Shown in pieces: positions 45,966 to 55,600 of a stretch of 64,000 nucleotides of DNA (position 1 is the first letter of the stretch; each line of letters begins with the position of its first letter). The notes under the pieces were generated by a model. That model did not search any database, was not told the origin of the DNA, and saw nothing but the letters and a program-made list of their open reading frames with translations. Origin of the DNA: Marinoscillum sp040222955 (lineage in GTDB: Bacteria; Bacteroidota; Bacteroidia; Cytophagales; Cyclobacteriaceae); the NCBI RefSeq assembly GCF_040222955.1, contig NZ_JAVKCA010000014.1:31542-95541 (forward strand), read 5' to 3'. The position numbers and the translations under genes are program-made.

Positions 45966-45993
45966 CAGTAATTATGGTAGGTCAAACAGTAAT
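45966..45993 (+). promoter_or_regulatory. Candidate AraC operator, copy 2 (before the molybdenum hydroxylase genes)
   Basis: CAGTAAT at 45966-45972 and 45987-45993, again exactly 21 bases apart and again with ATGGTA between the halves and an ATAT-type stretch after. It lies 128-155 bases upstream of the 2Fe-2S subunit gene. Apart from the operator at 44347, I saw no other copy of this pattern in the window. Confidence 0.72.
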
Positions 45994-46120
45994 ACATATC
46001 ATAATAATTTAACGCCTGCAGATTAAGATTGTAAAGGAGCAGCTCATCGTTGGTGATGGTTAATTACAAGAAAATGAGTAACTTCTGCGTTATCAGTAAC
46101 CCATAAAATCCCAAATAGCT

Positions 46121-46585
46121 ATGGCACAATTCAATCTGAAAATCAACGGCACAGACCTGGAGGTGAATGTGGACCCGCAAATACCCATGCTCTGGGTACT
46201 CCGTGATCACTTGAACCTGACGGGTACGAAATATGGCTGTGGTATCGCTCAGTGCGGTGCATGCACAGTGCATCTCAATGGAACAGCCACACGCTCTTGC
46301 ATGCTGCCTGTCTCCGCGGTAGGCAACAATGAAATCACTACCATTGAGGGCTTGTCAGAAAGTGGCGATCATCCGGTGCAAAAAGCCTGGCTGGAGCACG
46401 ATGTACCTCAGTGTGGTTACTGCCAGGCCGGTCAGATCATGAGCGCTGTATCCTTCCTCAAGTCCAACCCCAGCCCCACTGACGAGGAAATCGAAGGTGC
46501 CATGAGCGGAAACATTTGCCGGTGTGGAACCTATGTACGAATTAAAGCGGCCGTCAAAACTGCATCGAAAGCACTAAATTCTTAA
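46121..46585 (+). CDS. 2Fe-2S subunit of a xanthine dehydrogenase-family hydroxylase (IorA-like)
   Basis: A 154-residue protein carrying two 2Fe-2S clusters: Cys40, Cys45, Cys48 and Cys60 in the plant-ferredoxin-like domain (CGIAQCGACTVHLNG) and Cys98, Cys101, Cys133 and Cys135 in the helical domain (CGYCQAGQ, CRCGTY). It passes electrons from the molybdenum site of the next gene's product, 3 bases downstream. It has no signal peptide and would be carried out with its Tat-exported partner. The size matches the small subunits of isoquinoline oxidoreductase-type enzymes. Confidence 0.94.
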   Translation: MAQFNLKINGTDLEVNVDPQIPMLWVLRDHLNLTGTKYGCGIAQCGACTVHLNGTATRSCMLPVSAVGNNEITTIEGLSESGDHPVQKAWLEHDVPQCGYCQAGQIMSAVSFLKSNPSPTDEEIEGAMSGNICRCGTYVRIKAAVKTASKALNS

Positions 46586-46588
46586 ATC

Positions 46589-48850
46589 ATGACACTCCTG
46601 AAAACAAAAGTTGGAAGACGCTCATTCCTGAAAACTTCAGCTGCTGCCGGTGGTGGATTGATGATCAGCTTCAGCTGGTTGGCAAGCTGTACCAGTTCAA
46701 CCTCCAAAGCTGAAGTACTGGCTATGCCCGAAGAATGGTTTGAGTTGAATGCCTATTTAAAAATTGGGGAAAATGGCGTAACGACCATCTTCTGCCCCAA
46801 TCCGGAATTTGGCCAGAATGTCATGACCTCCATGCCAATGATCGTCGCTGAAGAGCTGGATATGGACTGGAAAAATGTGGTGGTAGAAATGGCGGAGTTC
46901 AACGCTGCCCTCTATGACCGTCAGTTTACCGGAGGAAGCCAGGGAATACGCCGGGGATGGAATCCACTGAGAATGGCTGGCGCTACTGCCCGACATATGC
47001 TGAAAGAAGCCGCTGCAGCCAAATGGAATGTTCCGGCAAGTGAAATCACAACCCAATCAGCCAAACTCATGCATAAGCCTTCTGGCAAAGAGGCCGGATA
47101 TGGTGAGTTTGCCATGGCGGCCTCTCAGCTCACCCCACCGGAAGAAGTAACGCTAAAGGATGTAAAAGATTTCCAGATCATTGGAAACTCTAAAAAGAAC
47201 GTGGACGGCAAAAAGATTGTGACCGGAGCCAAAATGTACAGCCTGGACATCCAGCAGGAAGGCATGTTGACCGCCATGGTAGCCCACCCCCCGGCATTTG
47301 GCTTACAACTCAAGGATTTCAATCCGGAATCGATCAGGTCCATGCCCGGCATTGTGGAGGTGTTTTCATTTAAAACATACACTGAAGACTATGGTCGTAA
47401 CTTTTTCGACACCAACACTTTCCCGGAGCTGGTAGCCATTGTGGGCAAGAGCACCTGGGAGGTGATGAATGCCAAGAAAGCGCTGCAGGTGGAGTGGGAA
47501 AAATTTTCCAAACAATCCTTCACAATGGATGCCTTTGGTCAAAAGACTGAGGTAAGTGTACCCCCGGGCCTGGAAAGCAGTCAGGATCATCTCTCCTCCA
47601 TGCGAAGAGAAGCTGCAAAACCAGGGATCCTTCTTCGCAAAGACGGAGACCCGGATAAAGTATTCAGGGAGGCAGCCAAAGTGATAGAGAAAACCTACTC
47701 CGCACCGTTTTTAGCACATAATCCCATGGAGCCTATCAACTGTGTGGCGGAGGTAACCCCGGACAAAGCGGTCATATATGCGCCTACACAAGCACCTGGC
47801 TTCATCGAAGGGGCCATTGCCAACCGATTAGGGCTGACACTCGATCAGGTAGAAATTGCCATGACGCGCATGGGAGGTGGTTTTGGACGCAGGGCCTATT
47901 GTCATTACATGGTGGAAGCGGCCGTCATTTCCCAAAGAATGAGTAAGCCTGTAAAACTGGTGTACACACGGGAAGATGACATGACCTTCGGTATTTACCG
48001 TCCGGCCTATATGGCTACCTACAGGGCTGCACTGGATGAAGACAATAACCTGATCGCTTATCATGTGAAAGCGGGTGGAATCCCTGAAAGTCCTTTAGGC
48101 CGCGGAGCGGCGAATCGATTCCCTGCGGGAGCCGTAGATCATTACCTGGCCGAGGAGTGGTCTGTAAACTCCAACATTACCATCGGAGCATTCCGTGCGC
48201 CCAGGTCCAATTTCCTCGGAGGAGTAGAACAATCCTTCCTCGATGAAGTGGCCGAAGCTGCAGGTAAAGACCCTATTCAGTTTCGATTGGACTTGCTTAA
48301 AAAGTCCAGGGAAAATCCGGTTGGGGAAAACAACGATTACGATCCTGATCGCTATGCCGGCGTATTGGAGCTGGTTCGTGACAAATCCAATTGGGGTGAA
48401 TCTAATGAGGCACACCGGGGAGTGGCGGCTTACTTCTGTCACAACAGCTATGCCGCGCATGTTGTGGACATCAAAATGGTCAATGGCACCCCAAAGGTGG
48501 AAAAAGTGACGTGTGCGATGGACTGTGGTGTGGTGATTAATCCGGATGCTGCGGCCAATATGGCTGAGGGAGCCATCGTAGATGGGATTGGCAATGCTTT
48601 TTACGGAGAAATGACCTTCCAGAATGGGAGACCTGAAAAGTCTAATTTTGACGGGTATCGGATGATTCGAATGAATGAAGCTCCAAAGGCCATCGATGTT
48701 CATTTTGTAAAAAATGAAATTGATCCGACCGGATTGGGAGAGCCTCCCTTTCCCCCTATTTTTGGGGCAGTGGCCAACGCACTCTACAAGTCTTCCGGCA
48801 ACAGGTACTATACTCAGCCCTTTCTCAAAAAAGGCGTTTCATTGGGCTAG
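46589..48850 (+). CDS. Molybdopterin-dependent hydroxylase large subunit (IorB-like), Tat-exported
   Basis: A 753-residue protein with a twin-arginine signal (GRRSFLKTSAAAGGG) whose hydrophobic part ends at WLASC, a possible lipobox, so it may be a Tat lipoprotein. Molybdenum-cofactor motifs include GGGFGRRAYCHYMVEAAV (about 429-446) and AFRAPRSNF; Glu718 in GLGEPPFPP is at the place of the catalytic base of the xanthine dehydrogenase family. The one-polypeptide layout with a separate 2Fe-2S subunit is that of isoquinoline 1-oxidoreductase and aldehyde dehydrogenases of this class. Substrate is unknown, probably an aldehyde or N-heterocycle. No cytochrome c subunit gene follows. Confidence 0.92.
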   Translation: MTLLKTKVGRRSFLKTSAAAGGGLMISFSWLASCTSSTSKAEVLAMPEEWFELNAYLKIGENGVTTIFCPNPEFGQNVMTSMPMIVAEELDMDWKNVVVEMAEFNAALYDRQFTGGSQGIRRGWNPLRMAGATARHMLKEAAAAKWNVPASEITTQSAKLMHKPSGKEAGYGEFAMAASQLTPPEEVTLKDVKDFQIIGNSKKNVDGKKIVTGAKMYSLDIQQEGMLTAMVAHPPAFGLQLKDFNPESIRSMPGIVEVFSFKTYTEDYGRNFFDTNTFPELVAIVGKSTWEVMNAKKALQVEWEKFSKQSFTMDAFGQKTEVSVPPGLESSQDHLSSMRREAAKPGILLRKDGDPDKVFREAAKVIEKTYSAPFLAHNPMEPINCVAEVTPDKAVIYAPTQAPGFIEGAIANRLGLTLDQVEIAMTRMGGGFGRRAYCHYMVEAAVISQRMSKPVKLVYTREDDMTFGIYRPAYMATYRAALDEDNNLIAYHVKAGGIPESPLGRGAANRFPAGAVDHYLAEEWSVNSNITIGAFRAPRSNFLGGVEQSFLDEVAEAAGKDPIQFRLDLLKKSRENPVGENNDYDPDRYAGVLELVRDKSNWGESNEAHRGVAAYFCHNSYAAHVVDIKMVNGTPKVEKVTCAMDCGVVINPDAAANMAEGAIVDGIGNAFYGEMTFQNGRPEKSNFDGYRMIRMNEAPKAIDVHFVKNEIDPTGLGEPPFPPIFGAVANALYKSSGNRYYTQPFLKKGVSLG

Positions 48851-48917
48851 CCGGATGACCCATCTCACCAAGTAAAGCCGTCAAACCACCCTTTAACCTT
48901 TTAAATAGCAAGCGTCT

Positions 48918-49292
48918 ATGAAAATCATTGTTCTTATGGGTCTGCTTATGGCCTGCGCTGTGCATTTACCCGCGCAGGATCAAGGCCAGAAAGTTCGCCT
49001 TGCCAGGCTTGTGATTGACTCCACCCAGCTTGATGAGTACAAAGCATTGTTAAAAGAAGGCATCGAGGCTTCCGTACGGCTGGAGCCAGGTGTGCTGACC
49101 CTTTATGCCGTGTCAGAAAAGGAAAAGCCGAACCATTTTACCATTCTGGAAATCTATGCGAGCCAATCGGCTTATCAGGCGCACATCCAAACAGAACATT
49201 TCTTGAAATACAAAAACGGAACCCTGAGTATGGTTCAGTCTCTTGAACTCATCGAAACGGATCCTCTTGTCCCCCAAATGAAAATCAAATAG
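48918..49292 (+). CDS. Secreted antibiotic-biosynthesis-monooxygenase-fold protein
   Basis: A 124-residue protein with a signal peptide (about 1-20) and one ABM-type ferredoxin-like domain: RLARLVIDSTQLDEYKALLK, VRLEPGVLTLYAVSEKEKPN and FTILEIYASQSAYQAHIQT, the hallmark pattern with its His in QTEHFLKY. These proteins oxidise or degrade quinone-like or polyketide molecules, often without cofactor. It is 67 bases after the hydroxylase gene, so it probably belongs to the same AraC-linked unit. Confidence 0.88.
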   Translation: MKIIVLMGLLMACAVHLPAQDQGQKVRLARLVIDSTQLDEYKALLKEGIEASVRLEPGVLTLYAVSEKEKPNHFTILEIYASQSAYQAHIQTEHFLKYKNGTLSMVQSLELIETDPLVPQMKIK

Positions 49293-49390
49293 TGCACACC
49301 CATATCTCTGACATTCAGCGAACCAAACTTGATTTTTTGAATGATTTGTCAGTTATTGACAACTGATTGACATCTCATGAAATCACACCA

Positions 49391-49876
49391 ATGATGAATG
49401 AAGAGCTGACTGTATCTATCCTGAGCATGGAGGCCACCCTGAATGAATGTGTGTTCATTGTGGTAGATCAGAGTGATCACAGGGTATACACCCGGGATCC
49501 TTTGATTCAGTCTGTGCTCATAACGGCCTTTTTATCTGATGCCCAGATTAAACTGGAGATAACTCCATCAAGGGAAATCCATAGGGTTATGGCCTTCGAA
49601 CCGCAGGGTCAGTACAGCCACTCACCCAGTTCGTTTCAGTATACCCTCACAAGGATAGCTACACAGTATTCACCGGAAGATGGCCATAGACTGGAAGCTT
49701 TTATTTCGGGACCTGATGGAATAGAAAGACAATACAATCTGTCAAATATCTTTCTGCAAAATGCAATCCACGCAGCATTTTCCATTCACACCATCACCTT
49801 CCCGGAAACCGAGAATAAGATTGATGTGTCATTCAAAAATGGTGAAATCACCAAAATCCACATCGGTGATGGTTGA
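49391..49876 (+). CDS. Hypothetical protein
   Basis: A protein of about 161 residues from the ATG at 49391; a TTG at 49367 would add eight residues. It has no signal peptide, membrane helix or recognised motif. The sequence is a mix of strands and helices with VFIVVDQSDHRVYTRDPLIQ near the start and the end EITKIHIGDG. Composition is normal for the window. It stands alone between the ABM gene and a zinc-ribbon gene. I do not recognise it. Confidence 0.6.
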   Translation: MMNEELTVSILSMEATLNECVFIVVDQSDHRVYTRDPLIQSVLITAFLSDAQIKLEITPSREIHRVMAFEPQGQYSHSPSSFQYTLTRIATQYSPEDGHRLEAFISGPDGIERQYNLSNIFLQNAIHAAFSIHTITFPETENKIDVSFKNGEITKIHIGDG

Positions 49877-49988
49877 CTGAATTCAAATCCGGATAAACCA
49901 GAAACTCAGGTGATTCATCACATGAGGTATTTTACACTCATTCAGTTCGCCCAAAAGCTTATCTTTGCGCTTTTCAGAAAAACATTTT

Positions 49989-50324
49989 ATGTCAGAATTT
50001 CCTCCCTGCCCTGCTTGCAAGTCGCCATACACCTACCCATCAGACGCACTCCTGATGTGTCCCGAATGTGGACACGAGTGGGATCCACAGGCTGAGGAAG
50101 TCACAGACGCCTCAGTGATCAAAGATGCCAATGGCAATGTGCTTCAGGATGGTGATACCGTGGTGGTGATCAAAGACCTACCTGTGAAGGGGGCACCCAA
50201 GTCCATCAAAGCAGGAACCAAGGTGAAAAATATCCGGCTGACAGACGGTGACCACAACATCGACTGCAAAATTGACGGCTTTGGCGCCATGTCCCTCAAG
50301 TCAGAGTTTGTGCGGAAGGGTTAG
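49989..50324 (+). CDS. phnA: PhnA/YjdM-family zinc-ribbon protein
   Basis: A 111-residue protein from the ATG at 49989. The N-terminal zinc ribbon has Cys-x2-Cys pairs in PPCPACKSPYTY and LMCPECGHEW; the C-terminal part is the PhnA beta-barrel domain with DANGNVLQDGDTVVVIKDLP and a closing FGAMSLKSEFVRKG. The family name comes from the phosphonate operon, but the members outside it have no proven phosphonate role. Its last four bases overlap the end of the convergent OmpA-like gene. Confidence 0.93.
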   Translation: MSEFPPCPACKSPYTYPSDALLMCPECGHEWDPQAEEVTDASVIKDANGNVLQDGDTVVVIKDLPVKGAPKSIKAGTKVKNIRLTDGDHNIDCKIDGFGAMSLKSEFVRKG

Positions 50325-51706
50325 CGCTGGTCGATCTCAAAAGTGACCACCGCTTTCCTGTTCCATTTGTTGCCTTTTGACTCCTGAACAGGCGCTTGCG
50401 GGACAGATTTTCCTACGCCCAGAGCGCTGATCTTCGCTTCATCAATATTGTGCGTTCTGATCAAGTAGTTGCTTACTGCTTTTGCCCTTTTTTCGGATAA
50501 GCTCAGATTATAAGCATCGTCGCCCATTGCATCGGTGTGGCCGGTAATTTTCACAATGAGTTGATCATTCAATTTAAGTGTTTGCACCATTGCATCAATT
50601 TTCTCCATCGAATAGGCCGTAATATCATAGCTATCAAAACCAAAAAAGATCGTGAGAGCCTCAGGGATCACAATCTCCTTACCTTCCAATGGCTTTTTAT
50701 TTACCTCCGTCAATACTGACACTACTTCTGGTTCAGGTTCTGTCATGATCTCTGCTTCAGAGATGGGTTCTTCAGTGGTCACCAGCGCTGGTGCCTTAGC
50801 CGCATCGTGCTTCACCAGTGCTGTTTGATAAAGATCACTCAGCCCACCTGATCTGTTGCTGGAGAATAGAACGCTTCCATCTTTTGACTGATAAAAATAG
50901 GCGTCAAATCCCTCGGAGTTGATGGGAGCTCCGAGGTTCTTTGGTGCGGACCAGTTGGTCCAGCCATCACCCAGGCGTTCTGACTGATAGACATCCGCAT
51001 CTCCCAACCCCTGGAATCCATTACTGGAAAAGTAAAGGGTTCGTTTGTCTGCTGAAAGAAAAGGAGAAATCTCAAATCCGGAACTATTGATCACATGACC
51101 AAGATGGATCGGTTTTGACCAGCCATTGGCGGTTTTTTCAGATACGTAAAGGTCCTCTTCTCCCAATGCATCCCCTCCCATCATGGAGATGATGAGTGTA
51201 CTTTCGTCAGGCGTCAGATAAAACCCATAGTAGTCATTCTTGATCTCAATGGATATGGGGAGTTCATTTAACCTACCCCATTTGTCTCCATTTTGAGTAG
51301 AAGAAACAATTCCCCTTTCAGTTCGGTGATAAAGTGCGCTGTAATTATTAATGAGATACAAGGAATTACCGGACTCATTGAGTCCGACTACCGAGTTGTT
51401 GTCGCCATTATTCAGCGCTTTCAGGTTTTTTGCTTCGTCCCATTCACCTTCCTTTTTCTCACTCACCCAGATATCCTGTCCGGCTGCTTTTCCGCCCACA
51501 TTCTTCTCGGAGAACGTACGCACAAAGTATAGCTTATTGCCCTCACTGGCCAGCATCGGCATGATTTCCTCTGCAGGGGAATTGACACCCGGAGATAGTT
51601 TTTCAACGGGCTGATAGAAGGCTTCCTGAGCAGTGGCAGGAATTGTTGCTATCATTCCAGCACATGCTGCCAAAAGCAGCTTACCACATTGGTGAATAGT
51701 TCTCAT
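50321..51706 (-). CDS. OmpA-family protein with WD40-like PD40 repeats (T9SS-associated)
   Basis: A 461-residue protein with signal peptide (about 1-26), PD40-type beta-propeller repeats (about 40-300: YFVRTFSEKNVGGK, TLYFSSNGFQGLGDADVYQS, VLFSSNRSGGLSDLYQT), a low-complexity Glu/Pro linker and a C-terminal OmpA peptidoglycan-binding domain (about 345-461, IVKITGHTDAMGDDAYNLS). The layout resembles PorE-like proteins that anchor T9SS parts to the cell wall. Its ATG overlaps the upstream PorP/SprF gene by 26 bases, so the two are coupled. Confidence 0.88.
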   Translation of the reverse strand: MRTIHQCGKLLLAACAGMIATIPATAQEAFYQPVEKLSPGVNSPAEEIMPMLASEGNKLYFVRTFSEKNVGGKAAGQDIWVSEKKEGEWDEAKNLKALNNGDNNSVVGLNESGNSLYLINNYSALYHRTERGIVSSTQNGDKWGRLNELPISIEIKNDYYGFYLTPDESTLIISMMGGDALGEEDLYVSEKTANGWSKPIHLGHVINSSGFEISPFLSADKRTLYFSSNGFQGLGDADVYQSERLGDGWTNWSAPKNLGAPINSEGFDAYFYQSKDGSVLFSSNRSGGLSDLYQTALVKHDAAKAPALVTTEEPISEAEIMTEPEPEVVSVLTEVNKKPLEGKEIVIPEALTIFFGFDSYDITAYSMEKIDAMVQTLKLNDQLIVKITGHTDAMGDDAYNLSLSEKRAKAVSNYLIRTHNIDEAKISALGVGKSVPQAPVQESKGNKWNRKAVVTFEIDQR

Positions 51707-52682
51707 AGTTGAATAGTTTGATGCCTAAAACGATTTCGTGACTGGAATTATTAAACTGGTCGAAGTTGGAGGTTTTATATTCATAAGAGTATCCAAAATT
51801 CAATGCATCAGTGATGGCCAAACCCATCATGAGGATGTAGGTACCATTGTTTCTATAGGCCATACCGGCAGTGATGCTTTCATTGAACCGGGCCCTCATC
51901 CCCACATCGAAAAAGGAACTCACACCCTCTTCGGCTCTGAAAAACACGTTGGGTAATAACTCCACCCGATCGGTTACATACATTCGAAAACCGGCCAAAA
52001 CATTATGACGAAAAGCACTTCCCTGGTTGTTGACCAACTCGTTTCCTGACAATAATGACGAGGCGACCTGCATGATGTTGTAGCTCACATATAGCTGATC
52101 CGAGTGAAACCCAATGCCTGTATTGATGTTCAGAAAGGTGCTGGATGTACCCCCATTCACATACGCCTGATAGACCGGATCATTGGCCGGATCGATCACC
52201 ATGACTTTGTCCATCTCCACTTCACTGGCCATAATCCCTACGGAAGTACCAAGCGATATGTATTTACGATCAGCCACGGGCACATGTACAGCACCACTCA
52301 GCATACCTTCTGTTCGCTTCAATGGCCCAACCTCATCGGTCAGAATATATCCACCAAATCCAACTCTTAGAAAGGTACCTGGCTGATTCTCCGTGTACTG
52401 ACCCGGGTCGCTCACACGCAAAGAGTGCCTTCGTTGCTCATTGTATCCTGGCCCAAAAGAACCATACGCACTCAAAAAGCTGGTTTGTGGAGCTCCTTCA
52501 TAGCCTGCCCACTGCTTTCTGAAACCAGCCTTGACGTCAAGATAATCATGTACTCCGGTCAGAGCTGGACTATAAGCCGGTAGGTTTTGAAAGTACTGGC
52601 TCGTCAGAATCTTGCCTTGCCCGTTTGCACCATAGGCACAAAAGACCAGCCCGACAATCGTTGCTAAATGTCTGAATTTCAT
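51681..52682 (-). CDS. PorP/SprF-family type IX secretion membrane protein
   Basis: A 333-residue outer-membrane protein with signal peptide (about 1-21) and the family opening TSQYFQNLPAYSPALTGVHD, followed by a beta barrel ending in a charged tail. PorP/SprF proteins act with type B (gliding motility-associated) sorting domains to attach specific adhesins to the cell surface. The gene lies six bases after the giant adhesin gene, whose C-terminus is type B, so it is probably the dedicated attachment partner. Confidence 0.92.
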   Translation of the reverse strand: MKFRHLATIVGLVFCAYGANGQGKILTSQYFQNLPAYSPALTGVHDYLDVKAGFRKQWAGYEGAPQTSFLSAYGSFGPGYNEQRRHSLRVSDPGQYTENQPGTFLRVGFGGYILTDEVGPLKRTEGMLSGAVHVPVADRKYISLGTSVGIMASEVEMDKVMVIDPANDPVYQAYVNGGTSSTFLNINTGIGFHSDQLYVSYNIMQVASSLLSGNELVNNQGSAFRHNVLAGFRMYVTDRVELLPNVFFRAEEGVSSFFDVGMRARFNESITAGMAYRNNGTYILMMGLAITDALNFGYSYEYKTSNFDQFNNSSHEIVLGIKLFNYENYSPMW

Positions 52683-52688
52683 AATCGT

Positions 52689-55600
52689 TTATTTTAAGAT
52701 TAGGACAAATCCTTTGTGTGTCTTACCTCCATCTCTGGTCAGATCCACGCTGTAGTAGTAAGTATCGGCCGCCAGTTCTCTTCCATTGTCTGTGCCGTCC
52801 CACGGTGTGGTGTAGCCTTTTGATTCGAAAACCACGTGACCATTTCTATCCAAAACAGCGACCCTGCTATTGGGAAAGAACTCTATTCCCGGAAGCTGCC
52901 ATTGGTCGTTAGCTCCATCACCGTTTGGCGTAATGGCTGTGGGTATCATTATGTCGGCCACAGGCGTATTTTCCTCCACATCCGTCACCGTAATGGTGAC
53001 ATCCTGATTGGAAGCATTAACCCCATCACTGGCTACCACATTGATCACATAAGTATTGTTGGCGTCAGCATCCGTAGGATTTTCAAAGTCAGGAGCACTT
53101 TTAAAGGTCACTACCCCGGTGCTACCCACGATATCGAAGAGCGATTCATCGTTGCCAGTACCTAAGCTGTAAGTGATCGTTTCCGAACCGGTAGCAGTGG
53201 CGGTATAAGCCGTCCCGGTACCATTCTCTGCAAAACTCGCAGTGAGTGCTGAGGTGAAGACCGGAGCGGTATCATCCACATCCGTCACCGTGATGGTGAC
53301 ATCCTGATTGGAGGCATTGGAGCCATCACTGGCCACCACATTAATCACATAAGTATTGTTAGCGTCAGCATCCGTAGGATTTTCAAAGTCAGGAGCACTT
53401 TTAAAGGTGACTACCCCTGTGCTACCCACGATATCGAAGAGCGATTCATCGTTGCCACTTCCAAGGCTATAAGTCAGCGAATTAGCATCCGTTGCTAAAG
53501 CAGTATAAGCCGTCCCGGTACCATTCTCTGCAAAACTCGCAGTGAGTGCTGAGGTGAAGACCGGAGCAGTATCATCCACATCCGTCACCGTAATGGTGAC
53601 ATCCTGATTGGAAGCATTGGTGCCATCGCTCGCCACCACATTGATCACATAGGTGTTGTTGGCATCTGCATCCGCAGGGTTTTCAAAGTCGGGAGCGGTT
53701 TTGAAAGTCACCACGCCTGTGCTGCCCACGATATCGAATAAGGATTCATCGTTGCCGGTACCTAAGCTGTAAATCAATGAATTGGCATCCGTTGCTAAAG
53801 CAGTGTAAGCCGTCCCAGTGCCATTCTCTGCAAAACTGGCGGTGAGTGCTGAGGTGAAAACCGGAGCGGTATCATCCACATCCGTCACCGTAATGGTCAC
53901 ATCCTGATTGGAAGCATTGGTGCCATCACTGGCCACCACATTGATCAGATAAGTGTTGTTGGCATCTGCATCCGCAGGGTTTTCAAAGTCTGGAGCGGTT
54001 TTGAAAGTCACAACGCCTGTGCTACCCACGATATCAAATAAGGATTCATCGTTGCCAGTACCCAAACTGTAGGTGATCGTTTGCGAATCGGTAGCAGTGG
54101 CAGTATAAGCCGTACCGGTACCATTCTCTGCAAAACTGGCTGTGAGGGCCGAGGTGAAGACCGGAGCGGTATCATCTACATCGGTCACCGTGATCGTCAC
54201 ATCCTGATTGGCAGTGTTGATTCCATCACTTGCCAGCACGTTGATCACATAAGTGTTGTTGGCATCTGCATCAGCAGGGTTTTCAAAGTCTGGAGCGCTT
54301 TTGAAGGTCACCACGCCTGAGCTACCCACGATATCGAATAAGGATTCATCGTTACCGGTACCTAAGCTGTAAGTCAGGGCGCTGGCATCCGTTGCCAAAG
54401 CAGTATAAGCTGTACCGGTACCATTCTCTGCAAAACTGGTGGTGAGTGCCGAGGTGAAGACCGGTGCAGTATCATCTACATCTGTCACTGTAATTGTCAC
54501 ATCCTGGTTGGAAGCATTGGTGCCATCACTGGCCTCCACATTGATCACATAGGTGTTGTTGGCATCTGCATCCGCAGGGCTTTCAAAGTCTGGTGCGTTT
54601 TTGAAGGTTACCACTCCCGTGCTACCCACGATATCGAATAAGGATTCATCGTTGCCAGTACCCAAACTGTAGGTGATCGTTTGCGAATCGGTAGCAGTAG
54701 CGGTATAAGCTGTACCGGTACCATTCTCTGCAAAACTGGCGGTGAGTGCCGAGGTGAAAACCGGAGCGGTATCATCTACATCTGTCACCGTAATGGTCAC
54801 ATCCTGATTGACAGTATTGATTCCATCACTGGCCACCACATTGATCACATAGGTGTTGTTCGCATCTGCATCCGAAGGGTTTTCAAAGTCTGGGGTGATT
54901 TTGAAAGTCAATACGCCAGTGCTACCCACGATATCGAATAAGGATTCATCGTTGCTGGTACCTAAGCTGTAAGTCAATGCATTGGCATCCGTTGCCAAAG
55001 CAGTATAAGCTGTACCGGTACCATTCTCCGCAAAACTGGCAGTGAGTGCTGAGGTGAAAACCGGAGCGATATCATCCACATCCGTCACGGTGATGGTGAC
55101 ATCCTGATTGGAAGCATTGGTGCCATCGCTCGCCACCACATTGATCACATATGTATTGTTGGCATCTTCATCTGCTGGGTTTTCAAAGTCGGGGGCGGTT
55201 TTGAAAGTCACTACCCCTGTGCTACCCACGATATCGAATAAGGATTCATCGGTGCCGGTACCTAAGCTGTAAGTCAATGCATTGGCATCCGTCGCTAAAA
55301 CAGTATAAGCCGTCCCAGTGCCATTCTCTGCAAAACTGGAGGTGAGTGCTGAGGTGAAGACCGGAGCGGTATCATCTACATCCGTCACGGTGATGGTGAC
55401 ATCCTGATTGGAAGCATTGGTGCCATCGCTCGCCACCACATTGATCACATAGGTCTTGTTGGCATCTGCATCAGTTGGATTTTCAAAATCAGGGGTGCTT
55501 TTGAAAGTCACTACGCCAGTGCTGCCCACGATATCGAAGAGGGACTCATCATTACTACTTCCAAGGCTATAAGTCAGCGAATTGGCATCCGTTGCTAAAG

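Noticed and set aside
48095..48703. Minus-strand open frame of 202 codons
   Set aside because: Antisense to the molybdenum hydroxylase gene, whose motifs are intact in the plus frame.
49325..49366. Short hairpin after the ABM gene
   Set aside because: Only six base pairs and no T run; not convincing as a terminator.
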